Shown here in pieces: positions 1 through 6,265 of a stretch of DNA of 9,775 nucleotides. Both the position numbers and the translations under genes were made by a program. This stretch comes from Acidimicrobiia bacterium (lineage in GTDB: Bacteria; Actinomycetota; Acidimicrobiia; IMCC26256; JAENVU01): the NCBI GenBank assembly GCA_017882945.1, contig JADGON010000287.1, positions 1-9,775 on the forward strand. Direction: 5' to 3'. Every line of letters starts with the position of its first letter. Positions within the stretch are counted from its first letter, which is position 1. The notes below the pieces were generated by a model. The model was not told the DNA's origin and made no database searches. It saw nothing but the letters and a program-made list of their open reading frames with translations.

Positions 1-48
1 CGCCGGATCGCGGAGACCGAGTGGGACTTGCTGGAGCTGATCGCATGA
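1..48 (+). CDS. 3' end of an upstream gene, possibly an APH-family phosphotransferase (partial)
   Basis: Only the last 15 codons are present (ending ETEWDLLELIA), closed by TGA at 46-48. The stop overlaps the ATG of the next gene in an ATGA arrangement, which indicates one transcript and translational coupling. The acidic, leucine-rich tail is too short for a domain call. DUF6285 genes are commonly found directly after aminoglycoside-phosphotransferase-like genes of the ACAD10/11 type, so that identity is the best guess, but it rests on context alone. It could instead be an acyl-CoA dehydrogenase or another member of the same operon. Confidence 0.5.
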   Translation, partial: RRIAETEWDLLELIA

Positions 49-401
49 CCCTGCACGACCGACCCACCGCCGCCGAGCTCGTCGCCTCGGTGCGCGAGTA
101 CCTCGAACGCGACGTCATGGCCGCGACCGAAGGCCGGGTCGCGTTCCACGCGCGCGTTGCGGTGAACGTCCTCGGCATGGTCGAGCGCGAGCTCGAGCTC
201 GGCGAGGCGCAGGACGCCGAGGAGCACGACCGCCTCGCGACCCTCCTCGGCCGGGACGGGAGCGTCCGCGAGCTGACCGAGCTGCTTGCCCGCGGCATTC
301 GCGACGGCTCCCTCGATGTCCCCTGGCCGGACCTGATCGAGACCGTGCGCGGTACGGTCCGGGCGAAGCTCGAAGTCGCCAACCCCCGGTATCTGGGCTG
401 A
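45..401 (+). CDS. DUF6285 domain-containing small protein
   Basis: A 118-residue protein beginning MTLHDRPTAAELV. The ATG at 45 is chosen over the GTG at 21 because it overlaps the upstream stop (ATGA) and because the family typically begins just before the P-T-A-x-E-L motif (residues 7-12). Family-like features are the N-terminal helix (ELVASVREYLERDVM, 11-25) and the segment GRVAFHARVAVNVLGMVEREL (30-50), which matches the conserved R-V-A-x-N-x-L pattern. There is no signal peptide or membrane segment, so it should be cytosolic. Its biochemical role is not firmly established. In Pseudomonas putida a similarly small protein, LvaB, is needed by the 4-hydroxyacyl-CoA kinase LvaA, and I suspect DUF6285 members fill that partner role. 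That equivalence is from memory and was not tested. The family assignment is fairly secure, the function is not. Confidence 0.8.
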   Translation: MTLHDRPTAAELVASVREYLERDVMAATEGRVAFHARVAVNVLGMVERELELGEAQDAEEHDRLATLLGRDGSVRELTELLARGIRDGSLDVPWPDLIETVRGTVRAKLEVANPRYLG

Positions 402-422
402 CTCGAGCCGGGCTGACGCAAG

Positions 423-428
423 AAGGAG
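423..428 (+). promoter_or_regulatory. Shine-Dalgarno site of the exonuclease III gene
   Basis: AAGGAG lies 4 bases before the GTG at 433. It fixes the GTG as the start codon, which agrees with the protein beginning at the conserved family N-terminus (MRIATWNVNS). The 31-base gap after the DUF6285 stop shows no terminator, so this gene may be read from the upstream operon. Confidence 0.75.
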
Positions 429-432
429 TGTT

Positions 433-1212
433 GTGCGGATCGCGACGTGGAACGTCAACTCACTGAAGGCTCGGCTGCCGCGGGTCGAGGAGTGGCTCGA
501 GTACGCGCAGCCCGACGTGCTGTGCCTCCAGGAGACGAAGCTCGCCGACAAGAACTTCCCGAGCATGGCGTTCTCCGCGTTGGGCTACGACAGCGCAGCC
601 CACGGCCACAACCAGTGGAACGGCGTGGCGATCCTCTCGCGCGTCGGGATCGAGGACGTCACCACCGGTTTCGACGACGAGACCATCGATCCCTACGAAG
701 GCGATGCGCGGCTCGTCGCGGCGAGGTGCGGCGGCATCAACGTCGTGTCGGTCTACGTGCCGAACGGACGCGAGGTCGGCACCGAGTTCTACGACCGGAA
801 GCTGGTGTGGTTCGACGCGCTCCACGGTTGGATCGCGAAGCAGTACTCCCCGACCGACGCGCTCGTCGTCGCGGGCGACTTCAACGTCGCTCCGGAGGAC
901 CGCGACGTCTGGAGCCCCAAGGCCTTCGAAGGGTCGACGCACGTGACCGAGCCGGAGCGCGCCGCGGTACGCCGGCTGGAGGAGTGGGGTCTCGTCGACG
1001 CGTTCCGCCACCAGTACGACCAGGACGGGCTGTACAGCTACTGGGACTACCGCCGGGGCGACTTCCACCAGCACCGGGGGATGCGCATCGATCTCGTCCT
1101 CGTCACCGAGCCGCTCGCCGAGAAGATCGGCTGGGCCCTCATCGACCGCAACGCCCGCAAGGGCAAGCAACCGTCCGACCACACGCCCGTCGTCATCGAC
1201 ATCGACGTGTAG
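433..1212 (+). CDS. xth: Exodeoxyribonuclease III (AP endonuclease, ExoIII/APE1 family)
   Basis: A 259-residue endonuclease/exonuclease/phosphatase-fold protein, the usual length for bacterial Xth. It cuts DNA 5' to abasic sites and removes 3' blocking groups and 3' nucleotides in base excision repair, using a divalent metal. The expected active-site residues are all visible: N7 in TWNVNS, E34 in LQETKL, Y108 in VYVPNG, D149 and N151 in AGDFNVAP, D220 in RIDLVL, and D249-H250 in PSDHTPV. The WDYRRGDFHQHRGMRIDL segment (204-221) is typical of exonuclease III rather than of other members of the superfamily. The start is GTG with a good AAGGAG site. The gene ends 12 bases before the end of the convergent phosphotransferase gene with no visible terminator, so the two transcripts may overlap. 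Nothing looks broken, and this is a housekeeping repair gene unrelated to its lipid-metabolism neighbours. Confidence 0.96.
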   Translation: MRIATWNVNSLKARLPRVEEWLEYAQPDVLCLQETKLADKNFPSMAFSALGYDSAAHGHNQWNGVAILSRVGIEDVTTGFDDETIDPYEGDARLVAARCGGINVVSVYVPNGREVGTEFYDRKLVWFDALHGWIAKQYSPTDALVVAGDFNVAPEDRDVWSPKAFEGSTHVTEPERAAVRRLEEWGLVDAFRHQYDQDGLYSYWDYRRGDFHQHRGMRIDLVLVTEPLAEKIGWALIDRNARKGKQPSDHTPVVIDIDV

Positions 1213-1224
1213 CGAGGGGACAGC

Positions 1225-2259
1225 TCAGGTGAACTCGAGGGCGCGGCGGGCGAGGCCCGGGACGCCGGTCTCGAGAAACGCGAACGTCGCGTCGTCGCTC
1301 GTGCCCGCGGTGAACCGCGCGTACGAGCCCTCCATCACGCACGCGAGCTTGAACAGCCCCAGCACGCAGTAGAACGCGAGATGTGTCAGGTCGCGCCCGG
1401 TCGCTCCCGCGTACCGACCGGCAAGATCCGCGCGCGTCGGTACCGGTCCGTGCCCGAACAGCGCGACGTTCGCTCCGCCGAAGAAGGATGCCTCCTCGCC
1501 GGGATCGAGCCACAGCCCGAGCAGCCAACCGAGATCGACGAGTGGATCACCGATCGTCGCCTGCTCCCAGTCGAGCACCGCGAGCGGGCGGACCGGAAGC
1601 TCGGGAGCGAACATCACGTTGTCGAGCTTGTAGTCGCCGTGGATCACGGTCGGCTCCTGCATCGGTGGCGTGTGCGCGCTGAGCCACCGGCCCGCGTCCT
1701 CGACTTCGGGGAGGTCGCGCGTCCGGTAGCGCTCGAGCTGCCCGAGCCAGCGCGGGACCTGCCGTTCGAGGTAGCCGTCGGGCTTCCCGAAGCCGTCGAG
1801 CCCACCGGCGCGCCAGTCGAATGCGTGCGTCGCGGCGATGAGATCGACGAGCGATTCCGCGAGCGCTCGCGGCGCGCCGGCATCGCCCGCGAACGATTCG
1901 GGCAAGGAGTCGCGCACCACGACGCCCTCGAGTCGTTCCATCAGGTAGAACGGCGCGCCGATCACCTCCGGGTCCGTGCACAACGCGACCGGTCGGGGCA
2001 CCGGCACCGCGGCGCCGTGCTCGACGAACGCGCTCAGCAGGCGGTGCTCACGGGCCATGTCATGGGCGGTCGGCGACAGCGGCGTGCGCGGCGGTCGCCG
2101 CAGCACCAGGCTGCGGTCGCCCCGCTCGACGAGGAACACCTCGTTCGAGTGCCCCGTCGTGATGCGGGCGACCGCCAGCGGCTCGCCGGGCGCGATGCCC
2201 TGCTCGTCGAGCCACGGTCGGAGCCGGTCGGCGTCGACCAGCGACGGCTTGTCCCCCAC
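1225..2259 (-). CDS. Phosphotransferase family protein, ACAD10/11 kinase-domain type (APH-like)
   Basis: A 344-residue aminoglycoside-phosphotransferase/choline-kinase-fold protein. It shows the nucleotide-site strand SLVLRRPP (50-57), the AHDMAREHRLL helix (65-75), the family signature VPVPRPVALC (85-94), FYLMERLEG (104-112), the catalytic loop HGDYKLDN (207-214, catalytic D209 and N214), and the metal-binding VLDWE (228-232), where DWE replaces the DFG of protein kinases. This pattern matches the kinase half of eukaryotic ACAD10/ACAD11 and the mycobacterial protein annotated FadE36, not true antibiotic kinases, so a drug-resistance role is unlikely. Relatives such as LvaA phosphorylate the 4-hydroxyl of hydroxyacyl-CoAs, which makes an acyl-CoA-linked hydroxyl a plausible substrate here, though unproven. 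The start is a GTG with a TAGTCT hexamer exactly 7 bases upstream. The gene follows etfA on the same strand after 60 bases, and an ACAD10/11-like dehydrogenase lies about 4 kb away. Confidence 0.92.
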   Translation of the reverse strand: MGDKPSLVDADRLRPWLDEQGIAPGEPLAVARITTGHSNEVFLVERGDRSLVLRRPPRTPLSPTAHDMAREHRLLSAFVEHGAAVPVPRPVALCTDPEVIGAPFYLMERLEGVVVRDSLPESFAGDAGAPRALAESLVDLIAATHAFDWRAGGLDGFGKPDGYLERQVPRWLGQLERYRTRDLPEVEDAGRWLSAHTPPMQEPTVIHGDYKLDNVMFAPELPVRPLAVLDWEQATIGDPLVDLGWLLGLWLDPGEEASFFGGANVALFGHGPVPTRADLAGRYAGATGRDLTHLAFYCVLGLFKLACVMEGSYARFTAGTSDDATFAFLETGVPGLARRALEFT

Positions 2260-2272
2260 GGCCGGCAGACTA
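2260..2272 (-). promoter_or_regulatory. Candidate leaderless promoter of the phosphotransferase gene
   Basis: On the minus strand TAGTCT (2272-2267) fits the TANNNT -10 pattern and is followed by exactly 7 bases (GCCGGCC) and then the GTG start codon. This spacing puts the transcription start on the start codon, as in leaderless actinobacterial mRNAs. No convincing Shine-Dalgarno or -35 box is visible. It suggests the gene can be transcribed apart from etfBA. Confidence 0.5.
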
Positions 2273-2285
2273 TGGGGTGGGCGCT

Positions 2286-2314
2286 CGGGAGGAGCGCTCC
2301 GGGCCGAGCTCCCG
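2286..2314 (-). terminator. Possible stem-loop between etfA and the phosphotransferase gene
   Basis: CGGGAG (2286-2291) pairs with CTCCCG (2309-2314) around a 17-base GC-rich loop that itself contains most of the palindrome GGAGCGCTCC (2291-2300). There is no U-tract. It sits just after the etfA stop, where a terminator or processing site could be, but the arms are short and such pairings are common in GC-rich DNA. Confidence 0.25.
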
Positions 2315-2319
2315 GATGG

Positions 2320-3279
2320 TCAGCTCCGGGCTTTGAGCGCTTCGATCAGCTTCGGGACGACCTTCTTCACGTCACCGACGATGCCGAGGTCCGCCACCGA
2401 GAAGATGGGCGCCTCGGCGTCCTTGTTCACGGCGATGATGTTGTCCGAGCCCTTCATGCCCACCATGTGCTGGGTCGCACCGGAGATGCCGAGCGCGATG
2501 TACACCTTCGGCTTCACCGTCTTGCCGGTTTGTCCGACCTGCTTCGAGTACGGCACCCAGCCCGCGTCGACGATCGCGCGGGATGCACCCGACGCGCCGC
2601 CGAGCAGCTTCGCGAGCTCCTCGACGAGCGGGTCGTAGTTCTCCTTCTCGCCGAGCCCGCGCCCGCCGGAGACGACGATCGTCGCCTCTTCCAGCTTCGG
2701 TCCCTCGCGCTCTTCCACGTGACGCTCGAGCAGCTTGGCGTCCGCCCCGCGGCCGGCGTTCACGTCCGCGATCGCCACGACCTCGCCCGCACCCGCGCCG
2801 CCCGGCTCAGCCGCGAAGGACTTGGGCCGGATGGCCGCGAGGTAGGGCTTCGGACCTTCGAACTCGACGTCAACGAGCGTGTTGCCACCGAAGATCGCGG
2901 TTCCGACCTTCACGGTGTCGCCTTCGACCGCAAGGCTCATGAGGTTGGTGAGGACGGTCCGGTTCAAGCGTGCCGACAGGCGACCCAGCGCGTCGCGACC
3001 GTCGTAGCTCTGGGCGAAGAGGATGAGATCGGGTGCCTCGGCCTCGACCACGCTCGCGATCGCCGCGGCGCCGAAGACGCCGGCGAGCGCGTCTCCTTGA
3101 TCGGCCGTGAACACCTTCGCGGCGCCGTACTCACCGAGCTGCGGAGCGATGCCGTCGGCGTTCGGGCCCACGTAGATCGCCTCGACCACGTCGCCCACCT
3201 CGCGCGCCTTGGTCAGGATCTCGAGGGTCGCAGTGGTCGGCTTGTCGCCCTCGGCTTCGGCGTACACCCAGATCTTCAC
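2320..3279 (-). CDS. etfA: Electron transfer flavoprotein, alpha subunit
   Basis: A 319-residue ETF alpha (FixB type), the usual length. With ETF beta it forms a cytosolic FAD/AMP heterodimer that takes electrons from acyl-CoA dehydrogenases and passes them on toward the quinone pool. The N-terminal alpha/beta domain (about 1-190) includes LFAQSYDGRDALGRLSARL (87-105), a family hallmark. The C-terminal FAD domain holds VVSGGRGLG (202-210), VGQTGKTVKPKVYIALGISG (248-267), ATQHMVGMKGSDNIIAVNKD (268-287) and the final PIFSVADLGIVGD (291-303). The start is GTG with a GGGGAG ribosome site overlapping the etfB stop. The 11-base spacing shows co-translation with etfB. The nearby acyl-CoA dehydrogenase is a likely electron donor, although ETF normally serves many dehydrogenases. 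Confidence 0.97.
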   Translation of the reverse strand: MKIWVYAEAEGDKPTTATLEILTKAREVGDVVEAIYVGPNADGIAPQLGEYGAAKVFTADQGDALAGVFGAAAIASVVEAEAPDLILFAQSYDGRDALGRLSARLNRTVLTNLMSLAVEGDTVKVGTAIFGGNTLVDVEFEGPKPYLAAIRPKSFAAEPGGAGAGEVVAIADVNAGRGADAKLLERHVEEREGPKLEEATIVVSGGRGLGEKENYDPLVEELAKLLGGASGASRAIVDAGWVPYSKQVGQTGKTVKPKVYIALGISGATQHMVGMKGSDNIIAVNKDAEAPIFSVADLGIVGDVKKVVPKLIEALKARS

Positions 3280-3285
3280 GTCAAT

Positions 3286-3291
3286 CTCCCC
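3286..3291 (-). promoter_or_regulatory. Shine-Dalgarno site of etfA, overlapping the etfB stop
   Basis: On the minus strand the etfB stop TAG runs into GGGGAG, 6 bases before the etfA GTG start. The overlap supports translational coupling of the two ETF subunits and confirms the GTG as the start. Confidence 0.75.
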
Positions 3292-4061
3292 TAGATGACC
3301 TTGAGCTGCTCGAGGAACTGGACGACCCGCTCGTAGGCGTCGCCCTCGTCCTCGATCTTCTCGCCCGCTTCACGGGCCGGAGCAGCTTCGACGGACACGA
3401 TCTTCTGGTTCGGCGTGATGTCGTCGGTGCCGAGGCCGAGATCGGCAGTCGTCACCTGGTCGACGGGCTTGCTCTTGGCCGCCATGATCCCCTTGAACGA
3501 GGGGTAGCGCGGCTCGACCACTCCGGCGGTCACGCTCACCACCGCGGGAAGCGGCGCCTCGACGACGTCGTAGCCCGCCTCGGTCTGGCGCTGCACCTTC
3601 GCCTTGGAGTCCGCGATCTCGATCTCCTTCGAGAACGTGAGCGACGGCCAGTCGAGGAGCTCGGCCACCTGCGCGGGAATGGTGCCCGTGTAACCATCGG
3701 TGGCCTCGGTGGCGGTGATGACGAGGTCCACGTCCCCGGCCCGCTCGACGCACTTGGCCAGCACCTTCGCGGTGGTCAACGCGTCCGCGCCGTGCAGCGC
3801 GTCGTCGGAGACGAGGATCGCCTTCGCTGCGCCCATGGCGAGTGCGGTCCGGAGCCCGGACACCTCGCCGTTCGGCGCCATCGAGACGAGGATCACGTCT
3901 CCCCCGCCGGCCTTGTCGACGAGCTGGAGCGCCATCTCGACGCCGTAGCTGTCGGACTCGTCCAGGATGAGCTTGCCCTCGCGCTTGAGCGTGTGGTCCG
4001 GGTTCAGCTCACCCGGTACCGCAGGGTCGGGAATCTGCTTGACCGTGACGACGATGTTCAT
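3291..4061 (-). CDS. etfB: Electron transfer flavoprotein, beta subunit
   Basis: A 256-residue ETF beta (FixA type), first gene of the etfB-etfA pair. It begins MNIVVTVKQIPDP, the standard family N-terminus. It carries the nucleotide (AMP)-binding stretch ITATEATDGYTGTIPAQVAELL (about 114-135) and the ETF-beta signature VEPRYPSFKGIMAAKSKP (about 181-198), the recognition loop region that contacts partner dehydrogenases. The ATG is supported by GGAG 4 bases upstream on the minus strand. Regulation cannot be read with confidence. The 216-base divergent gap upstream contains two strong stem-loops that would fall in any long 5' leader. All expected motifs are present and the gene looks intact. 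Confidence 0.97.
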   Translation of the reverse strand: MNIVVTVKQIPDPAVPGELNPDHTLKREGKLILDESDSYGVEMALQLVDKAGGGDVILVSMAPNGEVSGLRTALAMGAAKAILVSDDALHGADALTTAKVLAKCVERAGDVDLVITATEATDGYTGTIPAQVAELLDWPSLTFSKEIEIADSKAKVQRQTEAGYDVVEAPLPAVVSVTAGVVEPRYPSFKGIMAAKSKPVDQVTTADLGLGTDDITPNQKIVSVEAAPAREAGEKIEDEGDAYERVVQFLEQLKVI

Positions 4062-4124
4062 CGTTCTCCGAGGGGTCGGGGCGCGCCGAGAAAGCGACGC
4101 ACCGCAGGTGACGGGCGAGATTGT

Positions 4125-4169
4125 GGCCCGCCGGAGCCCCGAGTGTCGAAGCGGGGCCCGGGTCGGGCC
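4125..4169. other. Strong bulged hairpin in the etfB / GNAT divergent gap
   Basis: GGCCCG (4125-4130), CCGG (4131-4134) and GCCCCG (4136-4141) pair in order with CGGGCC (4164-4169), CCGG (4158-4161) and CGGGGC (4152-4157). This gives 16 base pairs with a one-base bulge on one side and a two-base bulge on the other, closing a 10-base loop. It lies 64-108 bases upstream of the etfB ATG. It could be a leader structure, a small RNA or a protein site. High GC content makes chance pairing a real alternative. Confidence 0.4.
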
Positions 4170-4195
4170 GACCTCGGCGCCCAGGCCACGACCTG

Positions 4196-4222
4196 CGGGG
4201 AGGCGTCGACCCGGCCTCCCCG
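4196..4222. other. Second perfect hairpin in the etfB / GNAT divergent gap
   Basis: CGGGGAGGC (4196-4204) and GCCTCCCCG (4214-4222) are perfect 9-bp inverted arms around a 9-base loop containing GTCGAC. The hairpin lies 26 bases after the first one and 42 bases before the candidate -10 box of the GNAT gene. There is no U-tract in either direction. Apart from these two hairpins and the GNAT promoter I see nothing gene-like in the 216-base gap 4062-4277. Confidence 0.4.
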
Positions 4223-4264
4223 GTTCGCCTCACCGGCATCAGGGGCGGGCACGCTCGTCGGCGG

Positions 4265-4277
4265 TACCTTCGAGGCG
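4265..4277 (+). promoter_or_regulatory. Candidate leaderless promoter of the GNAT gene
   Basis: TACCTT (4265-4270) fits TANNNT and is followed by exactly 7 bases (CGAGGCG) before the ATG at 4278. No clear Shine-Dalgarno sequence precedes that ATG. The geometry is the same as for the phosphotransferase gene and supports both the start codon and leaderless transcription. Confidence 0.5.
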
Positions 4278-5105
4278 ATGGAAGCCAACGGGCAGCACGG
4301 CGGCGACGAGCACGCGCCGATTGCGGCGCCGCCGGCCAAGCTCGTCGTGCGACTGCTCGACGAGCTGGCGAGCCGGGCAACCGCGCCGGCGATCATCGAG
4401 CCACTCGAGGGCTGGCTGCTCCGCGCCAGCCCCGACGCCCCGTTCCGCCGTGCGAACTCGGTGCTGCCGAACGGCGGTCTCCCCGACGGCCGGAGCGTCC
4501 AAGCCGCGATCCGGACCGTCGAGGCGTTCTACGCGTCGCACGATCGCCCGGCCCGCTTCCAGCTCTCGTCCGCCGCGCGGCCGTCGAACCTCGACGCGAT
4601 TCTCGACCAGCGCGGCTACGTGATCGAGACCTCCGTCGTCGTGATGTGCGCGGGCGCCACGATCGTCCTCGCGCGGACCCAAGGCGAGGGTCGCGTCACG
4701 AACGAACGTGGAAAGCGGGCGTGGGAGCGCGCCAACGCGTCCATGCACGGCGACAGCCACGGTGCCCGTGACCGCGTGTTGGCCTACGGTCGCGCGCTCA
4801 ACGCACTCAAGGTGCCCGCGACGGGAGTCGTGGCCCCACCGGAGCCGGGCGCCGGCGTCGCGATCGGCTTCGCGGTGGCCGAACGCGGTTGGACCGGCAT
4901 CTTCGGCATGGGCACCCGGCCCGAGGCGCGGCGCCAGGGTGCCGCCACCGCGGTCCTCCACACGCTCGCGCGATGGGCAGCGGAACACGACGCGCCCCGC
5001 CTCTACCTCCAGGTCGAAGAAGAGAACACCGCCGCGCGAACGCTCTACACCCGAGCCGGCTTCGTCGACACCTACCGCTACCACTACCGCACCCGGGTCG
5101 CCTGA
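4278..5105 (+). CDS. Two-part GNAT family N-acetyltransferase
   Basis: A 275-residue protein. The open frame extends upstream to 3792, but that part runs antisense to etfB. The ATG at 4278 starts just before recognisable family sequence and has a leaderless-type -10 box. The N-terminal half carries GWLLRASPDAPFRRANSVLP (45-64), a motif typical of GNAT proteins with a degenerate first GNAT-like domain, such as mycobacterial Rv0428c. The C-terminal GNAT domain shows the acetyl-CoA pyrophosphate loop GTRPEARRQGAATAVL (212-227, RRQGAA replacing the usual R/Q-x-x-G-x-G/A) and the closing motif VEEENTAARTLYTRAGF (246-262). It should transfer acetyl from acetyl-CoA to an amine or protein amino group. 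The acceptor is unknown, since GNAT substrates cannot be read from sequence. It converges on the dehydrogenase gene, with 23 bases between the stops. Confidence 0.9.
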   Translation: MEANGQHGGDEHAPIAAPPAKLVVRLLDELASRATAPAIIEPLEGWLLRASPDAPFRRANSVLPNGGLPDGRSVQAAIRTVEAFYASHDRPARFQLSSAARPSNLDAILDQRGYVIETSVVVMCAGATIVLARTQGEGRVTNERGKRAWERANASMHGDSHGARDRVLAYGRALNALKVPATGVVAPPEPGAGVAIGFAVAERGWTGIFGMGTRPEARRQGAATAVLHTLARWAAEHDAPRLYLQVEEENTAARTLYTRAGFVDTYRYHYRTRVA

Positions 5106-5125
5106 CCGGACCGCCGGCTCCGGTC
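5104..5125. terminator. Bidirectional stem-loop between convergent genes
   Basis: GACCGGA (5104-5110) and TCCGGTC (5119-5125) are perfect 7-bp arms around an 8-base GC-rich loop. The hairpin begins at the GNAT stop codon and ends just before the dehydrogenase stop, so it could end transcripts from both sides. No U-tract follows on either strand, as in many actinobacterial terminators. The position between two convergent stops is the main support. Confidence 0.5.
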
Positions 5126-5128
5126 GAG

Positions 5129-6181
5129 TCAGACGGCGGTGATGTCGGCGGCGGCGCCGGGCTCGACGAGGATCTTCACCTGCGCGTCGGGATTGGCCAG
5201 CGCGTCGAATGCCCCCGGCACGCCGTCGATGCCGACCACGCCGGTGATCATCGGCGTGACGTCCAGCTCGCCTTCGGCGATGTGGCGCAGCGTGTCGCCG
5301 AACTCGATCGGGTCGTAATAGAAGGTGAACTGCAGGTTCAGCTCCTTGACGATCCCGACGAGCGGCAGCATGTGGTCCGTCTCCATGCAGACGCCGACGA
5401 TCACGATGCGACTCAGCGGCGGCGCGTCACGCATCGCCTGGTCGATGATCCCGGGTACGCCGATCGCCTCGAACAGCACCACCGGCATCTGGCCGCCAAC
5501 CCGCTTCCAAGCATCGATGGCCGCCTCGGTCGTGGGGGTCACGACTTCGTGCGCACCCATCGCCGTCGCCATCGCCCGCCGCCGGTCGGAGAAGTCCGCG
5601 GCCACGATCGGCTCGATGCCCTTCGACTTCAGCGCGGCGATCACCGCGAGCCCGACCGGTCCGCAGCCGAGCACGAGCGCGCCTTCACCCTGCTTGATCC
5701 CGGACTTGTTCACCGCGTGCAGACCGACGGTCATCGGCTCGGTGAGTGCCGCCCGACGGGCGTCGAGTCCGTTGGGGACCTTCAGGCACATCCCCGCGGT
5801 GAGCCGCATGCGGTCCGCGTACGCACCGTTATAGGTGTTGGAGAACCCGATGGGCTCGATGCCGGCGCCCACGAGCGCGAACGGCATCGACACGACCAAG
5901 TCCCCGACCGCAACCGGGGCGCCATCGGTCTCGGGACCGAGCTCGACGACCTCGGCCGCGTACTCGTGGCCCATCACGAAGTCGGCTTCGGGATCGAACG
6001 TGACCTCGGCCCCGCCGAGCTCTGCCACCGTCAGCAGGCTGTCGGCGTGATGCAACGTGTGAAGATCCGAGCCGCAGATGCCACAGGCCTTCACCTCCAC
6101 CAACGCGTCACCCGGCCCGGGGGTCGGCTCCGGCACATCCTCGACGACCATCCGCCCGCGTCGGGCGATCGCTGCACGCAT
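5129..6181 (-). CDS. Zinc-dependent medium-chain alcohol dehydrogenase family protein
   Basis: A 350-residue MDR-superfamily dehydrogenase starting MRAAIARRGRMVVEDVPEP. The frame stays open far upstream (to 9529), but that part is antisense to two other genes. Catalytic zinc ligands are visible: C36 in CGICGSDLH (33-41), H72-E73 in MGHEYA (70-75), and E148 in LTEPM. The Rossmann motif is GCGPVGL (172-178). D196 at the end of the second strand (VAADFSDRR) favours NAD over NADP. The four-cysteine structural zinc lobe expected near residues 95-115 is absent, and that stretch reads MPFALVGAGIEPIGFSN instead. The reaction is probably reversible oxidation of an alcohol to an aldehyde or ketone, substrate unknown. 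It is divergent from the acyl-CoA dehydrogenase operon across an 84-base gap with a palindromic operator, suggesting joint control. A second ATG at 6190 is less likely because the candidate -10 box would overlap it. Confidence 0.93.
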   Translation of the reverse strand: MRAAIARRGRMVVEDVPEPTPGPGDALVEVKACGICGSDLHTLHHADSLLTVAELGGAEVTFDPEADFVMGHEYAAEVVELGPETDGAPVAVGDLVVSMPFALVGAGIEPIGFSNTYNGAYADRMRLTAGMCLKVPNGLDARRAALTEPMTVGLHAVNKSGIKQGEGALVLGCGPVGLAVIAALKSKGIEPIVAADFSDRRRAMATAMGAHEVVTPTTEAAIDAWKRVGGQMPVVLFEAIGVPGIIDQAMRDAPPLSRIVIVGVCMETDHMLPLVGIVKELNLQFTFYYDPIEFGDTLRHIAEGELDVTPMITGVVGIDGVPGAFDALANPDAQVKILVEPGAAADITAV

Positions 6182-6217
6182 GGGCGCCATCCTCCGCCCG
6201 CTTGACCGCCCGGTCAA
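6182..6217 (-). promoter_or_regulatory. Candidate promoter of the dehydrogenase gene
   Basis: On the minus strand TTGACC (6217-6212) and GAGGAT (6194-6189) are separated by 17 bases, the ideal sigma-70 spacing. A further 7 bases (GGCGCCC) lead to the ATG at 6181, giving leaderless geometry. The -35 box lies inside the palindrome at 6198-6221, so a bound repressor would block it. The -10 is a weak match (NANNNT). Confidence 0.5.
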
Positions 6218-6221
6218 GCGG
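6198..6221. promoter_or_regulatory. Perfect palindromic operator, TetR/AcrR style
   Basis: CCGCTTGACCG (6198-6208) and CGGTCAAGCGG (6211-6221) are perfect 11-base inverted arms separated by two bases (CC). The core TTGACCG-N2-CGGTCAA is the shape of a dimeric helix-turn-helix operator of the kind TetR-family regulators use beside actinobacterial lipid-catabolism genes. It sits in the gap between the divergent dehydrogenase and acyl-CoA dehydrogenase genes and covers the candidate -35 boxes of both. No regulator gene is present in the window, so the binding protein is unknown. Confidence 0.75.
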
Positions 6222-6231
6222 CGGTGACACT
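6202..6231 (+). promoter_or_regulatory. Candidate promoter of the acyl-CoA dehydrogenase operon
   Basis: TTGACC (6202-6207) with an 18-base spacer to GACACT (6226-6231), a weak NANNNT -10. It predicts a leader of about 28 bases ahead of the ATG at 6266, which has its own GGAG site. The -35 box is the left half of the palindrome, mirroring the dehydrogenase promoter on the other strand. Confidence 0.4.
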
Positions 6232-6265
6232 CAGCGGCGCATCCCTGCCGACCGTGGAGCGACCC

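Noticed and set aside
395..417. Direct repeat GGGCTGAC (395-402 and 410-417) around the DUF6285 stop
   Set aside because: It is an eight-base GC-rich repeat, with only two copies and no associated structure, so chance is adequate.
447..1232. Other long frames on both strands over exonuclease III
   Set aside because: They are arginine- or valine-rich shadows of a gene whose full active-site set is intact in its own frame.
1225..2259. Antibiotic (aminoglycoside) resistance kinase
   Set aside because: The fold is the same, but VLRRPP, VPVPRPVALC and HGDYKLDN with LDWE are ACAD10/11-type signatures and the context is acyl-CoA metabolism.
1381..3294. A 637-codon plus-strand open frame
   Set aside because: It runs antisense through the phosphotransferase and etfA genes, with no family motif and an arginine-rich, low-complexity composition. 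Both genes beneath it are well supported.
4038..4049. CTTGACCG half-site near the etfB start, resembling the 6198-6221 operator
   Set aside because: Only one half is present and it lies inside the codons for the conserved ETF-beta N-terminus (VTVKQ), so coding constraint explains it.
3792..4277. N-terminal extension of the GNAT frame
   Set aside because: The first 90 codons are antisense to etfB and the rest cross the divergent gap. The extension shows no domain, and the ATG at 4278 has a promoter-like context.
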